From a bacterium (GTDB lineage Bacteria > ARS69), in assembly GCA_025774805.1 (NCBI GenBank), contig JALGZR010000010.1, positions 13,557-77,556 on the forward strand: a DNA stretch of 64,000 nt. Direction: 5' to 3'. The notes under the pieces were generated by a model that did not search any database, was not told the DNA's origin, and worked only from the letters and a program-made list of their open reading frames with translations. Below are positions 25,980-35,791 of this stretch, piece after piece (the first letter of the stretch is position 1; each line of letters begins with the position of its first letter). The translations under genes and the position numbers were made by a program.

Positions 25980-28225
25980 GTTCGGCCCTCCTCGGGATCG
26001 TCTTCCCCGCGCCGGGGCGATTCGATCGAAGGATCGCTTCCGTGCGCACCGGAGACCTCGGCCTCCACCCGCACCGCGAGCGGCGACTCGCCGGCCGGCC
26101 AGAGCCCCTTCGCCACGTTCCTCTCTCCCTCGAAGCGCAGGAAGCTGTACTTCGAGTAGTGCGGGATCTTCCGCCCGAGAGAGGGAACCACCTCCGCGCT
26201 CTGCGGCAGGAAGAGGCCCGCCGGGCGATCGACGCGCCCGCCGATCCGGCCCGCGGCGACGAGCGACGCGGTTCCCGGCCCGACGTCGCCGACCGCGGCC
26301 TCGCTCTCCGGCAGAAGCACCCGGAGCTCGGCGGCCGCCGGTCCGTCCCCGAAGAACCAGGTGCCGCCGTCGAAATCGTCGAGCCCGGTCCCGGCGACCT
26401 CCTCGACGGCGACGATGGTGGAATCCTCCGCCCACGACTCGGCCAGCGTGACGAGCGCGTCCCGCAGCGCTCCCTGCGCGTCGGCACCGACGACGATGCG
26501 TGTGCTCTCCGCTCCGAGGACGCCGCTCAGCGTGGGGGCGACCTCTTCGGTGTGCAGTAATCGGAACAGATCGAAGCCGGGATCGGCCGCCACGACCTCG
26601 GGACGGAAGCAGGTCCTCACCTCGAAGGGCGATCGAGCCCGGTCACACGCGACCTCGAGGTGCACGACCTCCCCCGCGCCGGACACCGTCAGGGGAACCC
26701 GCGCGTCGAACACCGGCTCCTCCTGCACGAGGACGCCCCGCGTCACCCACTCGATCGGCCCCTCGGACCCGCTCGCCACGGATGCGAGCGTGAGTCGGAC
26801 CGCCCCGGGTCGCCGAATCCACTGATCGAACCAGGGGCGGAGATCCTCTCCGGTCTCCGCCTCGAAGGCGGCTCGCACGTCGTCCCAGGCGGCGTGGCGA
26901 AACCGATTGCCATCGGTGAAGCGGCGCAGCGAGGCGAAGAAGTCACGATCCCCCAGACGACGGCGCAGCATGTGGAACACCATGAGGGTCTTCCCGTACC
27001 CGACCGCCTGCGTGCGGGCGGAGTCGCGCTCCCGGAACTGCGCCAGGGCGAAGTCGCGCCCTCCCCCGGCGGCGAAGTCCCGGTAACCGAGCAGCGCGTT
27101 TCTCCGGTAGTCCCGGGCCGCGCTTGCTCCCTCCTCCTCCTTGGCCATGTAGTCGGCGCAGTAGGTGGTGAGCCCTTCGCACCAGTTGCCCTTCTCGGAG
27201 TCCACGTACACGCAGTTGCCCCACCAGTTGTGCAGGATCTCGTGCGGATAGCTCGTGTGCAGGATGAACGGAAGCCGGATCACGCGGTCGCCGAGAAACG
27301 TGAAGCTCGGCATCCCGTAGCCGGTCTGCCAGTAGTTCTCGACGAGGGCGAACTTGCCGAAGGGGTACGGACCGATGAGCGATGCGTAGCGGTCGAGAAT
27401 GGGGCCGGTGGCCTCGAGATACCGGTCGGTGATCTCCGGTCCGGTGTTCTCGTAGCAAAACGTCTGGACCTTGACCCCGCCGTGCTCGATCTCCCGGAAC
27501 TCGTACGGACCGGCGATGAGGTAGATCTCCTCCATGGGGTCCCGGCAGCTCCAGCGCATCGAGCGACGATCCCCCGAGGTCTCCTCCGAGACCAGGTCTC
27601 CCTGGCTGACCGTCCGCCAACCGGAGGGTCCCTCGACCTCCAGGTCGAAGGAGAAGAGTCCCTCTCCGCCCCACGGGATCCAGAAGCTGCCGCCGGAGAG
27701 GAAGGCCCCGCGCTCGACGATCCGTCCCGACGTCGTCTCGAAGCTCCGCTCGTACGCGCGCTCCGGCGCGTGAAGGCTGTCGGCGATCACCCCCGCGTAC
27801 TCGATCTCGAGCGAGACGGGCGCCTCGCCCCACCCCTTCGGGGGCGGGGAGACCACGACCTCCCTCGCGATCTCGAACCCCTCGAGGTCGGCGTAAGGAG
27901 GACGTCTCCAGAAGTGACGCGGATCCCATCCGGACTCGGTCTCGACCTCGAGATCTCTCCCCTCTCCCCCGATCCGAACGCTCTCGACCGAGAGCCCGGT
28001 GTGGAGGAGGAATCGCCACGGTTCGCCGGCGGCGGGCGCCGTCGCGAGGCGGACCGTGTCGAGCGCCTCCAGGCGATGGGCGGGAACGTCGAGGGAGACC
28101 CGGATCTCGTGATGCATGACGGGGACAGCCCGGTCGGAGAGGCCGTCGGAGGGATTCGGGGTCCCGGCCTCGCCCGCGCCCGCGATCAGGACGGCAAGAC
28201 CGAGGATCCAGGCTGGTTTCGGCAT
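25976..28225 (-). CDS. Secreted M1-family aminopeptidase
   Basis: This 749-residue protein has a signal peptide (MPKPAWILGLAVLIAGAG). The zinc site is HEILH in YPHEILHNWWGN and the third ligand is the Glu of GNWCEGLTTY, 18-19 residues later. A C-terminal region after about residue 480 lacks the standard M1 helical domain. The lengthened variant resembles secreted bacterial M1 proteins rather than PepN. TAGGAG precedes the ATG by 8 nt. It is coupled to the M28 gene and follows the DUF255 gene by 10 bp. Confidence 0.9.
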   Translation of the reverse strand: MPKPAWILGLAVLIAGAGEAGTPNPSDGLSDRAVPVMHHEIRVSLDVPAHRLEALDTVRLATAPAAGEPWRFLLHTGLSVESVRIGGEGRDLEVETESGWDPRHFWRRPPYADLEGFEIAREVVVSPPPKGWGEAPVSLEIEYAGVIADSLHAPERAYERSFETTSGRIVERGAFLSGGSFWIPWGGEGLFSFDLEVEGPSGWRTVSQGDLVSEETSGDRRSMRWSCRDPMEEIYLIAGPYEFREIEHGGVKVQTFCYENTGPEITDRYLEATGPILDRYASLIGPYPFGKFALVENYWQTGYGMPSFTFLGDRVIRLPFILHTSYPHEILHNWWGNCVYVDSEKGNWCEGLTTYCADYMAKEEEGASAARDYRRNALLGYRDFAAGGGRDFALAQFRERDSARTQAVGYGKTLMVFHMLRRRLGDRDFFASLRRFTDGNRFRHAAWDDVRAAFEAETGEDLRPWFDQWIRRPGAVRLTLASVASGSEGPIEWVTRGVLVQEEPVFDARVPLTVSGAGEVVHLEVACDRARSPFEVRTCFRPEVVAADPGFDLFRLLHTEEVAPTLSGVLGAESTRIVVGADAQGALRDALVTLAESWAEDSTIVAVEEVAGTGLDDFDGGTWFFGDGPAAAELRVLLPESEAAVGDVGPGTASLVAAGRIGGRVDRPAGLFLPQSAEVVPSLGRKIPHYSKYSFLRFEGERNVAKGLWPAGESPLAVRVEAEVSGAHGSDPSIESPRRGEDDPEEGRT

Positions 28226-28235
28226 GATCCGGCTC

Positions 28236-30500
28236 CTACCGGGGTCGGCCCCGGTGCTCGGAGAGCGCCCGCTCCACCCCGGCGACGCTCGTGACCGGAG
28301 CCCGGCAGGCGTAGCTCCGACAGACATACACCGCCGGGCCGCCGTCGACGAGAGTCTTTCCGTGCAGGAGGGGAACGCGCGACTCGACCTCCGCCCCGTT
28401 GCCCTCCGGGTCGAGGAGCGCGAGGGCCACCCCCGGAAGGTACTCCGAATGGATCTTCCGCAGAAGCGTTCGGGTGCTCTCCTCTCCCGGCGGCCCGACG
28501 ATGGCGATCTCTCCGTCCTCGTGCAGCCGCTCGTCGAGTGCGATCAGAAGCCCGAGCGTGGCGCGGGAAGCGCGCTCCATGGCCCCGGCGAAGCGGCGCA
28601 GCGCCGCGTCGGCCCGCTCGCGGTAGCCCTCCTCCCCCGTCAGAACCGCGAGCCGCAGCATCACCTGCGTCGCCGCCCCGTTGCCCGAGGGGATCGCGCC
28701 GTCGTGGGGCGTCATGCTTCGGGTGAGAAGCTCCTCGGCGTCGATCGCGGTGTGGTACCAGCCGCCTTCTTCCTCGTCGGAGAACAGACGGTTCATGTCG
28801 TCGGCCAGGGATCGCGCCTCGTTCAGCCAGCGGAGGTCGAACGTGGCCTCGTAGAGATCGAGACAGGCGTCGATCAAGAACGCGTGATCCTTCAAGAAGG
28901 CTCGAATCCGGGACTCGCCGGCACGATGGGTTCTCAGCAGTCGACCCTCCCCGTCGCGCAGCTCGCGGAGCACGAAGTCCGCGGCCCGCACCGCCGCGTC
29001 GAGGTAGCGGGGCTCGTCGAGGACGCGCCCGGCGTACGCGAAGGCGGCGATCATCAGTCCGTTCCACGAGGCGAGCACCTTGTCGTCGAGCCCGGGACGG
29101 ATGCGCGACTTCCGGCGCTCCAACAGCCGGTCGCGCTGCTCCGCCAGGAGGTCTTCCAGCTCGTCTCGGGCCCTGCCCTCGGCCCGAGCCAGATCCTCGA
29201 GCGAGGTCGGAAGGTGGAGAACGTTCATCCCGGGCTCGCCGGGCGGGGTCGGATGGTGCACGTCGGTGAAGTTGCCCGCACGATCGATCCCGTAGGCGCG
29301 CTTGAACAGCGCGGCCCCGTCCCCGAGGAGCTCGTCGATCTCCGGCTCGGTCCAGACGAAGAAGACCCCCTCACGCCCCTCGCTGTCCGCGTCGGTCGCG
29401 GAGCGGAACCCCCCGGACTCCTCGGTCATCTCCCGGAGAACGTAGTCGAGGGTCTCGCGGACGACGCGCTCGTACTCCGGGTCTCCCGTCACCTGGAAGG
29501 CCTCGACGTACGCCCGGGCGAGCTGGGCGTTGTCGTACAGCATCTTCTCGAAGTGGGGCACGAGCCACCTCTCGTCGGTGGAGTAGCGGTGGAAGCCCCC
29601 GCCCAGTTGGTCGTAGATGCCGCCCGCCGCCATCCGGCGCAGCGTGTGCTCCACGATCTCCAGAGGCCTCTCGTCCCCCGTGCGGACGTGGTGCCGCAGC
29701 AGGAAGCGCAGGGCCAGGTGCGGCGGGAACTTCGGCGCGCCCCCGAAGCCGCCGTACTTTTCGTCGAAGTTGGCCCCGAGGTTTCGCGCCGTTCGCGCGA
29801 GGAGATCGGGCTCGGGCAGATCGTCCGCCGCCGCGTACCGAGAGCTCGAGCGCAGGGCCTCCACGAGCTTCGAGCTCTGCTCGAGGATCCGGGACCGGTC
29901 CTCCTTCCAGGCCGCCGAGATCCTCTGCATCAGATCGGGCCAGCCCATCCGGTTCGCGTACGTCTTCGGCGGGAAGTACGTGCCCCCGAAGAAGGGGACC
30001 CCGTCGGGCGTCACGAACACGTTGAGAGGCCATCCCCCACCGACCCCCATCATCTGGACCGCGGTCATGTAGATCTCGTCGACGTCGGGACGCTCTTCCC
30101 GGTCGACTTTGACGCAGACGAAGTGCTCGTTCATGATCGCGGCGATCTCGGGATCCTCGAAGCACTCGTGCTCCATCACGTGGCACCAGTGGCACGAGGA
30201 GTACCCGATCGAGACGATGATCGGCTTGTCCTCCCGCGTCGCTCGCTCGAACGCCTCGTCCCCCCACGGGTACCAATCCACCGGATTGTCCGCGTGCTGG
30301 AGGAGGTACGGACTGGTCTCGAACGCGAGACGGTTTCGGCCTTCGGGCGGGGTCTGCATGGTGGATCCTCCCCCCGCGGGCTGTCCGTCGCCCGCCTCTC
30401 CCCCGCAGGAGATCGGGCCGAAGGAGAGCGCGAGAGCGAACGTGAACGGACGCGCGATGCGGCGCGCGAAGGCGCGGCCCCCGAGACGGTCAGTCGGCAA
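28236..30500 (-). CDS. DUF255 thioredoxin-like / glycan-processing-fold protein (YyaL/SPATA20 type)
   Basis: This long protein has an N-terminal thioredoxin-like domain ([34 protein letters not shown] with CxxC) and a C-terminal (alpha/alpha) barrel, as in the YyaL/SPATA20 family. The biochemical role is unsettled. Two starts compete. A TTG at 30500 adds a lipoprotein-like leader ([16 protein letters not shown]), giving 754 residues and overlapping the upstream stop. An ATG at 30359 has GGGGGAGG 7 nt upstream and gives a 707-residue cytoplasmic form. Its peptidase neighbours favour export, but the ribosome-binding site favours the shorter form. Confidence 0.85.
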   Translation of the reverse strand: MPTDRLGGRAFARRIARPFTFALALSFGPISCGGEAGDGQPAGGGSTMQTPPEGRNRLAFETSPYLLQHADNPVDWYPWGDEAFERATREDKPIIVSIGYSSCHWCHVMEHECFEDPEIAAIMNEHFVCVKVDREERPDVDEIYMTAVQMMGVGGGWPLNVFVTPDGVPFFGGTYFPPKTYANRMGWPDLMQRISAAWKEDRSRILEQSSKLVEALRSSSRYAAADDLPEPDLLARTARNLGANFDEKYGGFGGAPKFPPHLALRFLLRHHVRTGDERPLEIVEHTLRRMAAGGIYDQLGGGFHRYSTDERWLVPHFEKMLYDNAQLARAYVEAFQVTGDPEYERVVRETLDYVLREMTEESGGFRSATDADSEGREGVFFVWTEPEIDELLGDGAALFKRAYGIDRAGNFTDVHHPTPPGEPGMNVLHLPTSLEDLARAEGRARDELEDLLAEQRDRLLERRKSRIRPGLDDKVLASWNGLMIAAFAYAGRVLDEPRYLDAAVRAADFVLRELRDGEGRLLRTHRAGESRIRAFLKDHAFLIDACLDLYEATFDLRWLNEARSLADDMNRLFSDEEEGGWYHTAIDAEELLTRSMTPHDGAIPSGNGAATQVMLRLAVLTGEEGYRERADAALRRFAGAMERASRATLGLLIALDERLHEDGEIAIVGPPGEESTRTLLRKIHSEYLPGVALALLDPEGNGAEVESRVPLLHGKTLVDGGPAVYVCRSYACRAPVTSVAGVERALSEHRGRPR

Positions 30501-31596
30501 ATCGTACTGAGTAGACCGGGGGGAAACTCGCTCCGAGGCAGTCCCACGACCGCCCGCGATCGCCCGACCAGAACACGTTGCCCGTGGTCGTGCCGAAGGC
30601 CAGGGTGCCGTGCGACTTGTCCAGCGCGTGGCGGAAGACGACGTCATAGCAGTTCTTCTGCGGCAGGCCCTTGCGCTGGGCCTTCCAGGTCTTCCCGCCG
30701 TCCGTGGTCCGGCAGACGCAGAGCTTCCCGTCGACCGCGTACCGCAGTGTGTCGGACGTCGCGGGAACGACCCAGGCGCACTCGGAGTCCCGCTCGTCGG
30801 CGGCGATCGCAAAGCCGAAATAGGCGAGGTCCCCCTTCTTCGTGAGGAGCTTCCAGCTCCTCGCCCCGTCGGTGCTCCGGTAGACTCCGGCGTGGTTCTG
30901 CTGCCAGAGGACGTCCGGCGCCGCCGCGCAGGCCTCGAAGTAGTGGGGGTCCTGACCCACGTCCGCCTTGGGATCGGGGAGGAAGTCGGCCAGCATTCCG
31001 CGGTTGAGCGGCCGCCAGCTCTTCATGTCGTCGGTGGTCTCGAAGACCCCGGCGCAACTGATCCCCACGAGAACGCGTCGGCTGTCCCTCGGGTCCACGA
31101 AGACGGAGTGGATGCCCGGCAGGTCGCGGCCGCCCCCGAACCACTTCTCGAAACGCGTCGGGTGGTTCCACAGACCCTTGATCAGGCGAAACGAGTCGCC
31201 GCCGTCGTCGCTGCGGAACAGGCCGCCCGGGTCGGTGCCGAGAAGCAGCGTGTCGGGCCGGTCGTCGCCGCCCGGCGCGATGACCCAGATGTAGCGAAGG
31301 GTCGCGGGCCGGGACTTCGTCGTCGTCCAGGGCTTGACCCGGGCGCTCTTAGGAAACTTCGGCGCCGGGACCTCCTCCCAGCTCCCTCCCCCGTCGCGGG
31401 AGCGCTGGAGCTTGCAGCCCCAGTGCCCGTGATCGAGGCTCGCCCAGAGGACTCCGCTGCGGGGATCGCGCTTCGCGTACGGGACCGGGGATCCCGCGTG
31501 GGAATGGCTCTTCACGCGCCAGCCGCTCTTTCCGCGGGCCAGGACGAAGAGGCCCTTCCGCGTTCCGAGGATGAGGGTGTCCGAGGGAGCTGCCAT
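30490..31596 (-). CDS. BNR/sialidase-like propeller protein
   Basis: This 368-residue protein has repeated Asp-box motifs ([50 protein letters not shown]), the signature of six- or seven-bladed BNR propellers. There is no signal peptide, so it is probably cytoplasmic. Catalytic sialidase residues are not evident. GGAGGAAGACG precedes the ATG. It follows the MoaD/ThiS-like gene by 56 bp, a pairing I recall from other genomes but whose meaning is not known. Confidence 0.85.
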   Translation of the reverse strand: MAAPSDTLILGTRKGLFVLARGKSGWRVKSHSHAGSPVPYAKRDPRSGVLWASLDHGHWGCKLQRSRDGGGSWEEVPAPKFPKSARVKPWTTTKSRPATLRYIWVIAPGGDDRPDTLLLGTDPGGLFRSDDGGDSFRLIKGLWNHPTRFEKWFGGGRDLPGIHSVFVDPRDSRRVLVGISCAGVFETTDDMKSWRPLNRGMLADFLPDPKADVGQDPHYFEACAAAPDVLWQQNHAGVYRSTDGARSWKLLTKKGDLAYFGFAIAADERDSECAWVVPATSDTLRYAVDGKLCVCRTTDGGKTWKAQRKGLPQKNCYDVVFRHALDKSHGTLAFGTTTGNVFWSGDRGRSWDCLGASFPPVYSVRFAD

Positions 31597-31652
31597 CGTC
31601 TTCCTCCGGTAGCGTCTGCCGGGCGGCGAGCGGGATGATCGGGTCTCGGGGA

Positions 31653-31925
31653 TCAACCCCCCGACAGCGCTTGCATGACGAAGAGCCGATCCGACGGCCC
31701 GACGGGGTCGCTGAGCGACGTCCGGTCCGTCAGGAGCTCTTCGTTGATGAACACGTTCACGTGGGGGCGCAGAGCGCCCCGATCGTCCACGAGATAGGCG
31801 GCGAGGCCCGGGTGCAGCCGGTCGAGGGCGTCCATGATCTCGGCCACCGTCCCTCCCTCCACGTCGACGTCGCGCAGCTCGGGGAAGTGGAGGTTCAGGT
31901 GGCGCGTGAACTGCACGTGGGGCAA
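31653..31925 (-). CDS. MoaD/ThiS-family ubiquitin-like protein
   Basis: This 90-residue beta-grasp protein ends in Leu-Ser-Gly-Gly, the terminus that is adenylated or thiocarboxylated in MoaD, ThiS and SAMP proteins. The middle has PHVNVFINEE and the late SDRLFVMQA strand of MoaD. The start is TTG at 31925 with GGGGAGG about 6 nt upstream. It heads the operon with the BNR propeller, DUF255, M1 and M28 genes. No molybdopterin or thiamine gene is adjacent, so it may be a sulfur carrier or protein modifier for another process. Confidence 0.85.
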   Translation of the reverse strand: MPHVQFTRHLNLHFPELRDVDVEGGTVAEIMDALDRLHPGLAAYLVDDRGALRPHVNVFINEELLTDRTSLSDPVGPSDRLFVMQALSGG

Positions 31926-32141
31926 CGTTGCCTCCCCGTTCTCGGATCGAGGGGCTGATACTTTACGGGGAGAAGAGGCGGCGAGTCAAACGAGCGGGGG
32001 GTCGGGTTTGCGGTGGGCGGACGGCCCACTGGGGCTGAAGGGCGAAGCGCGCGAGGGGCACCGAGCGGCTGGAGTCGAGTGGAGAGTCCGGTTTATGATG
32101 GAGACGCCCTCCCGGATCCGAGTTGAGCTGAGGCGGTCCCC

Positions 32142-32903
32142 ATGCGCTTCGACCTGCTAAGGCTTCGTCCGCGGCCGGTGCTCGCGGCCGCCCTCCTGAG
32201 TCTCGCCCTCGCCGCAACTGCGGCGGCCCTGCAGAAAACGCCGGCCCGGGCACCGGCGGAGATGAGAGAAGACCGGTGGCTCACCGGGGGTACGTGTAGC
32301 ATCGCCTATTACAACCTGTGCTCGGGGTGGGTTTGGATCTGGTCGGGGTGGGATCCGGGAGAGCGGTTCGGAATCGCCTATGGTCCGGTTCGTATCTGTA
32401 GCGACATCGGATCTGTCGTGACGGACTCGTTTCTTCACGTGATGACGGGCAGTCCCGCGGGCTACGGTTTCACGGGAACCGTTTCGGTGGAAGGGAACTA
32501 CCCCGATCCCTGTCCCGATGATCCCGGGCCGTACTCTCAACCATTCCTGCCGACGATGGGCTGGAACCACCACACTTGGTACGCCCCCGTCTACCAATAC
32601 GCCGTGGTCACGTACACGATCGGTCCGGCACCGGGTAATCCCTGCGGGATCTCCACGGATCAGGCCTCCGCGCTCGGGCCGACGGGGGAGCCCGCCTGCG
32701 GCTCCTGCTTTCCGGAGAGTCGACAGACCCACTCCTATCGATGGGGAACGGAGGGGTCCCCGATCTGCCCCGGAATCCCGTTCGAGGACGACCTCTGTCC
32801 CGTCGAGCTCCTGGCGGCGATCGAGGGGTACGTCTACGACCCCGGCGGCACGATTTCGGTCGAGTCGTCTTCCTGGGGCAAGGTGAAGTCGCTCTTCCGG
32901 TGA
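32142..32903 (+). CDS. Secreted Cys/Trp-rich protein of unknown function
   Basis: This 253-residue protein has a signal peptide (PVLAAALLSLALAATAAA). The mature part has GTCSIAYYNLCSGWVWIWSGW, further cysteines (ICSD, PDPCPDDP, GNPCG, CGSCFPE, ICPG, DLCP) and a C-terminus ending WGKVKSLFR. The cysteines suggest disulfide cross-links outside the cytoplasm. I recall similar CSxxYxNxCSGW proteins in related FCB genomes without a known function. A weak TATGAT at 32094-32099 may be the -10 box. The stop lies at a GGTGAGAAGTGC resembling a family A arm. Confidence 0.65.
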   Translation: MRFDLLRLRPRPVLAAALLSLALAATAAALQKTPARAPAEMREDRWLTGGTCSIAYYNLCSGWVWIWSGWDPGERFGIAYGPVRICSDIGSVVTDSFLHVMTGSPAGYGFTGTVSVEGNYPDPCPDDPGPYSQPFLPTMGWNHHTWYAPVYQYAVVTYTIGPAPGNPCGISTDQASALGPTGEPACGSCFPESRQTHSYRWGTEGSPICPGIPFEDDLCPVELLAAIEGYVYDPGGTISVESSSWGKVKSLFR

Positions 32904-32947
32904 GAAGTGCCGCGGGCCGAGCTTCGCCCGGTTTCCGAACACGTCAA

Positions 32948-33049
32948 TCGAGGGGCCGAGGGGGTGGGCTCCGCGCGCAGTTCCCGGAGGCGAGCGAAGC
33001 GAAGCCGGAGGGGTGTTTGAGCACGGAGTCCACCCCGAGGCCCCGTCGA
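32948..33049. repeat. Long imperfect inverted repeat downstream of asnS
   Basis: Arms 32948-32973 and 33024-33049 are complementary at 20 of 26 positions and enclose about 50 nt with a GCGAGCGAAGCGAAGC segment. It fills the gap between the secreted Cys-rich gene and the end of asnS. It may be a terminator or another dispersed structured repeat. Confidence 0.45.
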
Positions 33050-33099
33050 GACCGCGCCTATCGACACGGTAGGAGGGCGGGTCCCACCTGCAGTCCCCC

Positions 33100-34509
33100 T
33101 CAGAATTCCGCGCTCCGCGGCGTCCGGGGAAAAGGGATCACGTCGCGGATGTTCGCCATTCCGGTGGCGTACTGGATCATGCGCTCGAAGCCGAGGCCCC
33201 AACCGGCGTGGGGCACGGTGCCGTAGCGGCGGAGGTCGCGGTACCAGCCGTAAGGTTCCCGCGGAAGTTCCATCTCGTCGATGCGCCGGTCGAGGACGTC
33301 GAGCCGCTCCTCGCGCTGGGATCCCCCGATGATCTCGCCGATGCCCGGGGCGAGGACGTCCATCGCCGCCACGGTCTTCTCGTCGTCGTTGAGACGCATG
33401 TAGAACGCCTTGATCTCCTTCGGGTAGTTCATCACGACGACCGGGCGACCCGCATGCTCCTCGGTGAGAAAGCGCTCGTGCTCGGACTGGAGGTCGATGC
33501 CCCAGCTCACCGGGAACTCGAACTTCGTCCCCTTCGCCTGAGCCCTCTCGAGGACGGCGATGGCCTCCGTGTACTCCATCCGCTCGAAGCTCGCCTCGAT
33601 GAACTTTTCCAGCCGCTCGATGCACTCCGGGTGGATCCGCTTCCGGAAGAACTCCATGTCGTCGGGACGCCGCTGCAGGAGATCGCTGAAGATCGCCTTG
33701 AGGAACTCCTCGGCGAGAGTCGCGCAGTCGTCGAGATCGGCGAAGGCGACCTCGGGCTCGATCATCCAGAATTCGGAGAGGTGGCGGCTCGTGTTGCTGT
33801 TCTCGGCGCGAAACGTCGGCCCGAACGTGTAGACCTTGCTCAGCGCGCAGCAGTACGTCTCGACGTTGAGCTGTCCGGACACCGTCAGATACGCCTCCCT
33901 CCCGAAGAAGTCACGGTCGAAGTCGACGGCGCCGCTCTCGGTGCGCGGGAGGTTCGCGAGATCGAGGGTGGAGACCCGGAACAGCTCCCCCGCCCCCTCG
34001 GCGTCGGAGGCGGTGATGATCGGGGTGTGGATCCAGTAAAAGCCGCGGTCGTGAAAGAACCGGTGGATCGCGAGGGCGAGGCAGTGTCGCACGCGGGCCA
34101 CCGCCCCGAACGTGTTCGTCCGGGGTCTCAGGTGCGCGACCTCCCGCAGGTACTCGAAGGTGTGGCGCTTGGGCGCGACCGGATACGTCTCCGGGTCGTC
34201 CACCCATCCCACTATCTCGATCGACGACGCACGGATCTCGACGGCCTGCCCCTTCCCCTGGCTCTCGACGAGCTCGCCGGTCGCGACGACCGAGCACCCG
34301 GCCGAGATCCTCTTCACGTCCGACTGATAGTTCGGAAGCGTCCCGGGGGCGACGACCTGGACCGCATCGAACGCGGAGCCGTCGCTCACCTGGATGAACG
34401 AGAGGCCGGCCTTCGAGTCGCGGCGCGTCCGGACCCACCCCTTGACAGTGACCGTCGTGCCGAGGTCGACTTCCCCCTGCAACAGACGGGAGATCGGTTC
34501 GAGTGCCAT
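33100..34509 (-). CDS. asnS: Asparaginyl-tRNA synthetase
   Basis: This 469-residue class IIb synthetase has an N-terminal OB-fold anticodon-binding domain ([16 protein letters not shown]), motif 2 in [20 protein letters not shown] and motif 3 in [15 protein letters not shown], with the [17 protein letters not shown] region typical of AsnRS. The length is normal. A minus-strand promoter candidate lies at 34581-34609. The gene diverges from the Fpg-type glycosylase gene. Confidence 0.96.
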   Translation of the reverse strand: MALEPISRLLQGEVDLGTTVTVKGWVRTRRDSKAGLSFIQVSDGSAFDAVQVVAPGTLPNYQSDVKRISAGCSVVATGELVESQGKGQAVEIRASSIEIVGWVDDPETYPVAPKRHTFEYLREVAHLRPRTNTFGAVARVRHCLALAIHRFFHDRGFYWIHTPIITASDAEGAGELFRVSTLDLANLPRTESGAVDFDRDFFGREAYLTVSGQLNVETYCCALSKVYTFGPTFRAENSNTSRHLSEFWMIEPEVAFADLDDCATLAEEFLKAIFSDLLQRRPDDMEFFRKRIHPECIERLEKFIEASFERMEYTEAIAVLERAQAKGTKFEFPVSWGIDLQSEHERFLTEEHAGRPVVVMNYPKEIKAFYMRLNDDEKTVAAMDVLAPGIGEIIGGSQREERLDVLDRRIDEMELPREPYGWYRDLRRYGTVPHAGWGLGFERMIQYATGMANIRDVIPFPRTPRSAEF

Positions 34510-34580
34510 CGGGGGCGCTCTCCTTCCGAAGCGGGGCCCGGCGCACGATCCTCTCGCGGTCGCTCATTCCGCGGTCACTC

Positions 34581-34609
34581 AGTATGCCGGGCCGACCCGC
34601 AAGGGACAA
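34581..34609 (-). promoter_or_regulatory. Candidate promoter for asnS
   Basis: On the minus strand, TTGTCC (34609-34604), 17 nt, CATACT (34586-34581). Each box matches four of six consensus positions. The predicted transcript would have a leader of about 65 nt. Confidence 0.4.
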
Positions 34610-34675
34610 TGTTTCGCGCGGCGCTTCCGGAGCTCTCCGGAGAGCCGGAGGATCCGAGGAGAGGACGCGAGAGCG

Positions 34676-35512
34676 GTGCCGGAGCTGCCGGAGGTCGAGC
34701 GGGGACGCAAGCTGGCCGAGACGGTCGGGCGGGGCCGGGTGATCACCCGGGTCCGGTGCGCCTCCGACGCGATCGTCTACGACGGGGTGAATCCCGGCCG
34801 GGTCCGACGGGCGCTGACGGGGGCCCGCGTCATGGCCGTGCACCGGCGCGGCAAGCACCTCTGGTTCGAGCTCGACTCCCCGCCCCACCCGCTCTTCCAC
34901 TTCGGCATGACCGGAGCGTTCCGGACTCCCGACGAGGTCCCGGCCCGGCTCGCGTCGAGCCCCCGGCAACGGGACGGCCGGTGGCCTCCCCGGTTCGCCA
35001 AGATCCGACTCTCGTTCGACGACGGCGGCGAGCTCGCGATGACGAACTCACGGCGCCTCGGCCGGATCCGGCTCCGGGACGATCCGATCGGCGAGCCCCC
35101 GATCAGCCTCCTCGGATTCGATCCGCTGCTCGATCCGCCGTCCCCCGGAGGGTTCGCGGTGCTCCTGCGGGAGCGGGCCCCGCGGATCAAGAGCCTCCTG
35201 ATGGATCAGGCGTTCGCGGCCGGCGTCGGCAACTGGATCGCGGACGAGGTTCTCTACCAGGCGGGCATCGATCCCCGGCGTCGGGCCCGCTCCCTCTCCT
35301 CTGAGGAGGCCCGGCGCCTCCGCGCGAAGCTGGTCTCGGTCGTCCGGCGTGCGGTCCGCGTCGACGCCGACAAGAGCCGCTTCCCCCGGACGTGGCTCTT
35401 CCACCGTCGCTGGGGCCGGGGGTCGGACGCCCGCACGGTGAAGGGAGAGCCGATCGAGTTCCTCACGATCGGGGGGCGGACGACCGCCTGGGTTCCGTCC
35501 GCGCAGCGGTAG
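34676..35512 (+). CDS. Fpg/Nei-type DNA glycosylase with zincless finger
   Basis: This 278-residue protein begins with GTG and then PELPEVE, giving the catalytic Pro and Glu of formamidopyrimidine-DNA glycosylases. It has the helix-two-turn-helix signature (QAFAAGVGNWIADEVLYQAGI). The C-terminal zinc finger with four cysteines is replaced by GEPIEFLTIGGRTTAWVPSAQ, the zincless finger of plant FPG and NEIL1-like enzymes. It should excise oxidised bases. The intercalation region suggests plant-like specificity, perhaps weak on 8-oxoG. It diverges from asnS. Confidence 0.88.
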   Translation: MPELPEVERGRKLAETVGRGRVITRVRCASDAIVYDGVNPGRVRRALTGARVMAVHRRGKHLWFELDSPPHPLFHFGMTGAFRTPDEVPARLASSPRQRDGRWPPRFAKIRLSFDDGGELAMTNSRRLGRIRLRDDPIGEPPISLLGFDPLLDPPSPGGFAVLLRERAPRIKSLLMDQAFAAGVGNWIADEVLYQAGIDPRRRARSLSSEEARRLRAKLVSVVRRAVRVDADKSRFPRTWLFHRRWGRGSDARTVKGEPIEFLTIGGRTTAWVPSAQR

Positions 35513-35605
35513 GCGCGGATCCCGGCGTCCCCGGTCCCCGGGCCGTAGTCGGGCCGCGCCTCTTCCCGCGCTCCCCCGGTGAGGTCGAGCGCGGACCGGC
35601 CGGCG

Positions 35606-35627
35606 AGTCTCACCAGGCTCGCCGCGA
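35606..35627. repeat. Family A partial element
   Basis: GTCTCACCAGGCTCG followed by CCGCGAG matches the inner half of the family A arm. It lies about 95 bp after the Fpg-type gene and upstream of the ABC operon promoter. Confidence 0.45.
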
Positions 35628-35694
35628 GATGGCGGGAACCTCGACTTCGCCCCGGGGTACCTCCCCCCGGAGAGCAGAGTCCACGAACTTTGGC

Positions 35695-35723
35695 TTGGCC
35701 CCCCGGGGAGAATCCGCTACGAT
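35695..35723 (+). promoter_or_regulatory. Promoter of the Gld-like ABC operon
   Basis: TTGGCC (35695-35700), 17 nt, TACGAT (35718-35723). The leader would be about 60 nt. It has the same TTG-N20-TAnnAT form as the promoters at 10980 and 15591. Confidence 0.5.
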
Positions 35724-35791
35724 TTGCCCCCGTTTCTCAGAGAGCGAACGACTTCTCAAACCCCTCAAGCAACCAACCCTAAGGTGTTGAA

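Noticed and set aside
25976-28294. Long open frames on the opposite strand of the M1 peptidase, and similar antisense frames elsewhere
   Set aside because: These are Arg/Pro/Gly-rich frames caused by high GC; the other strand carries the conserved motifs.
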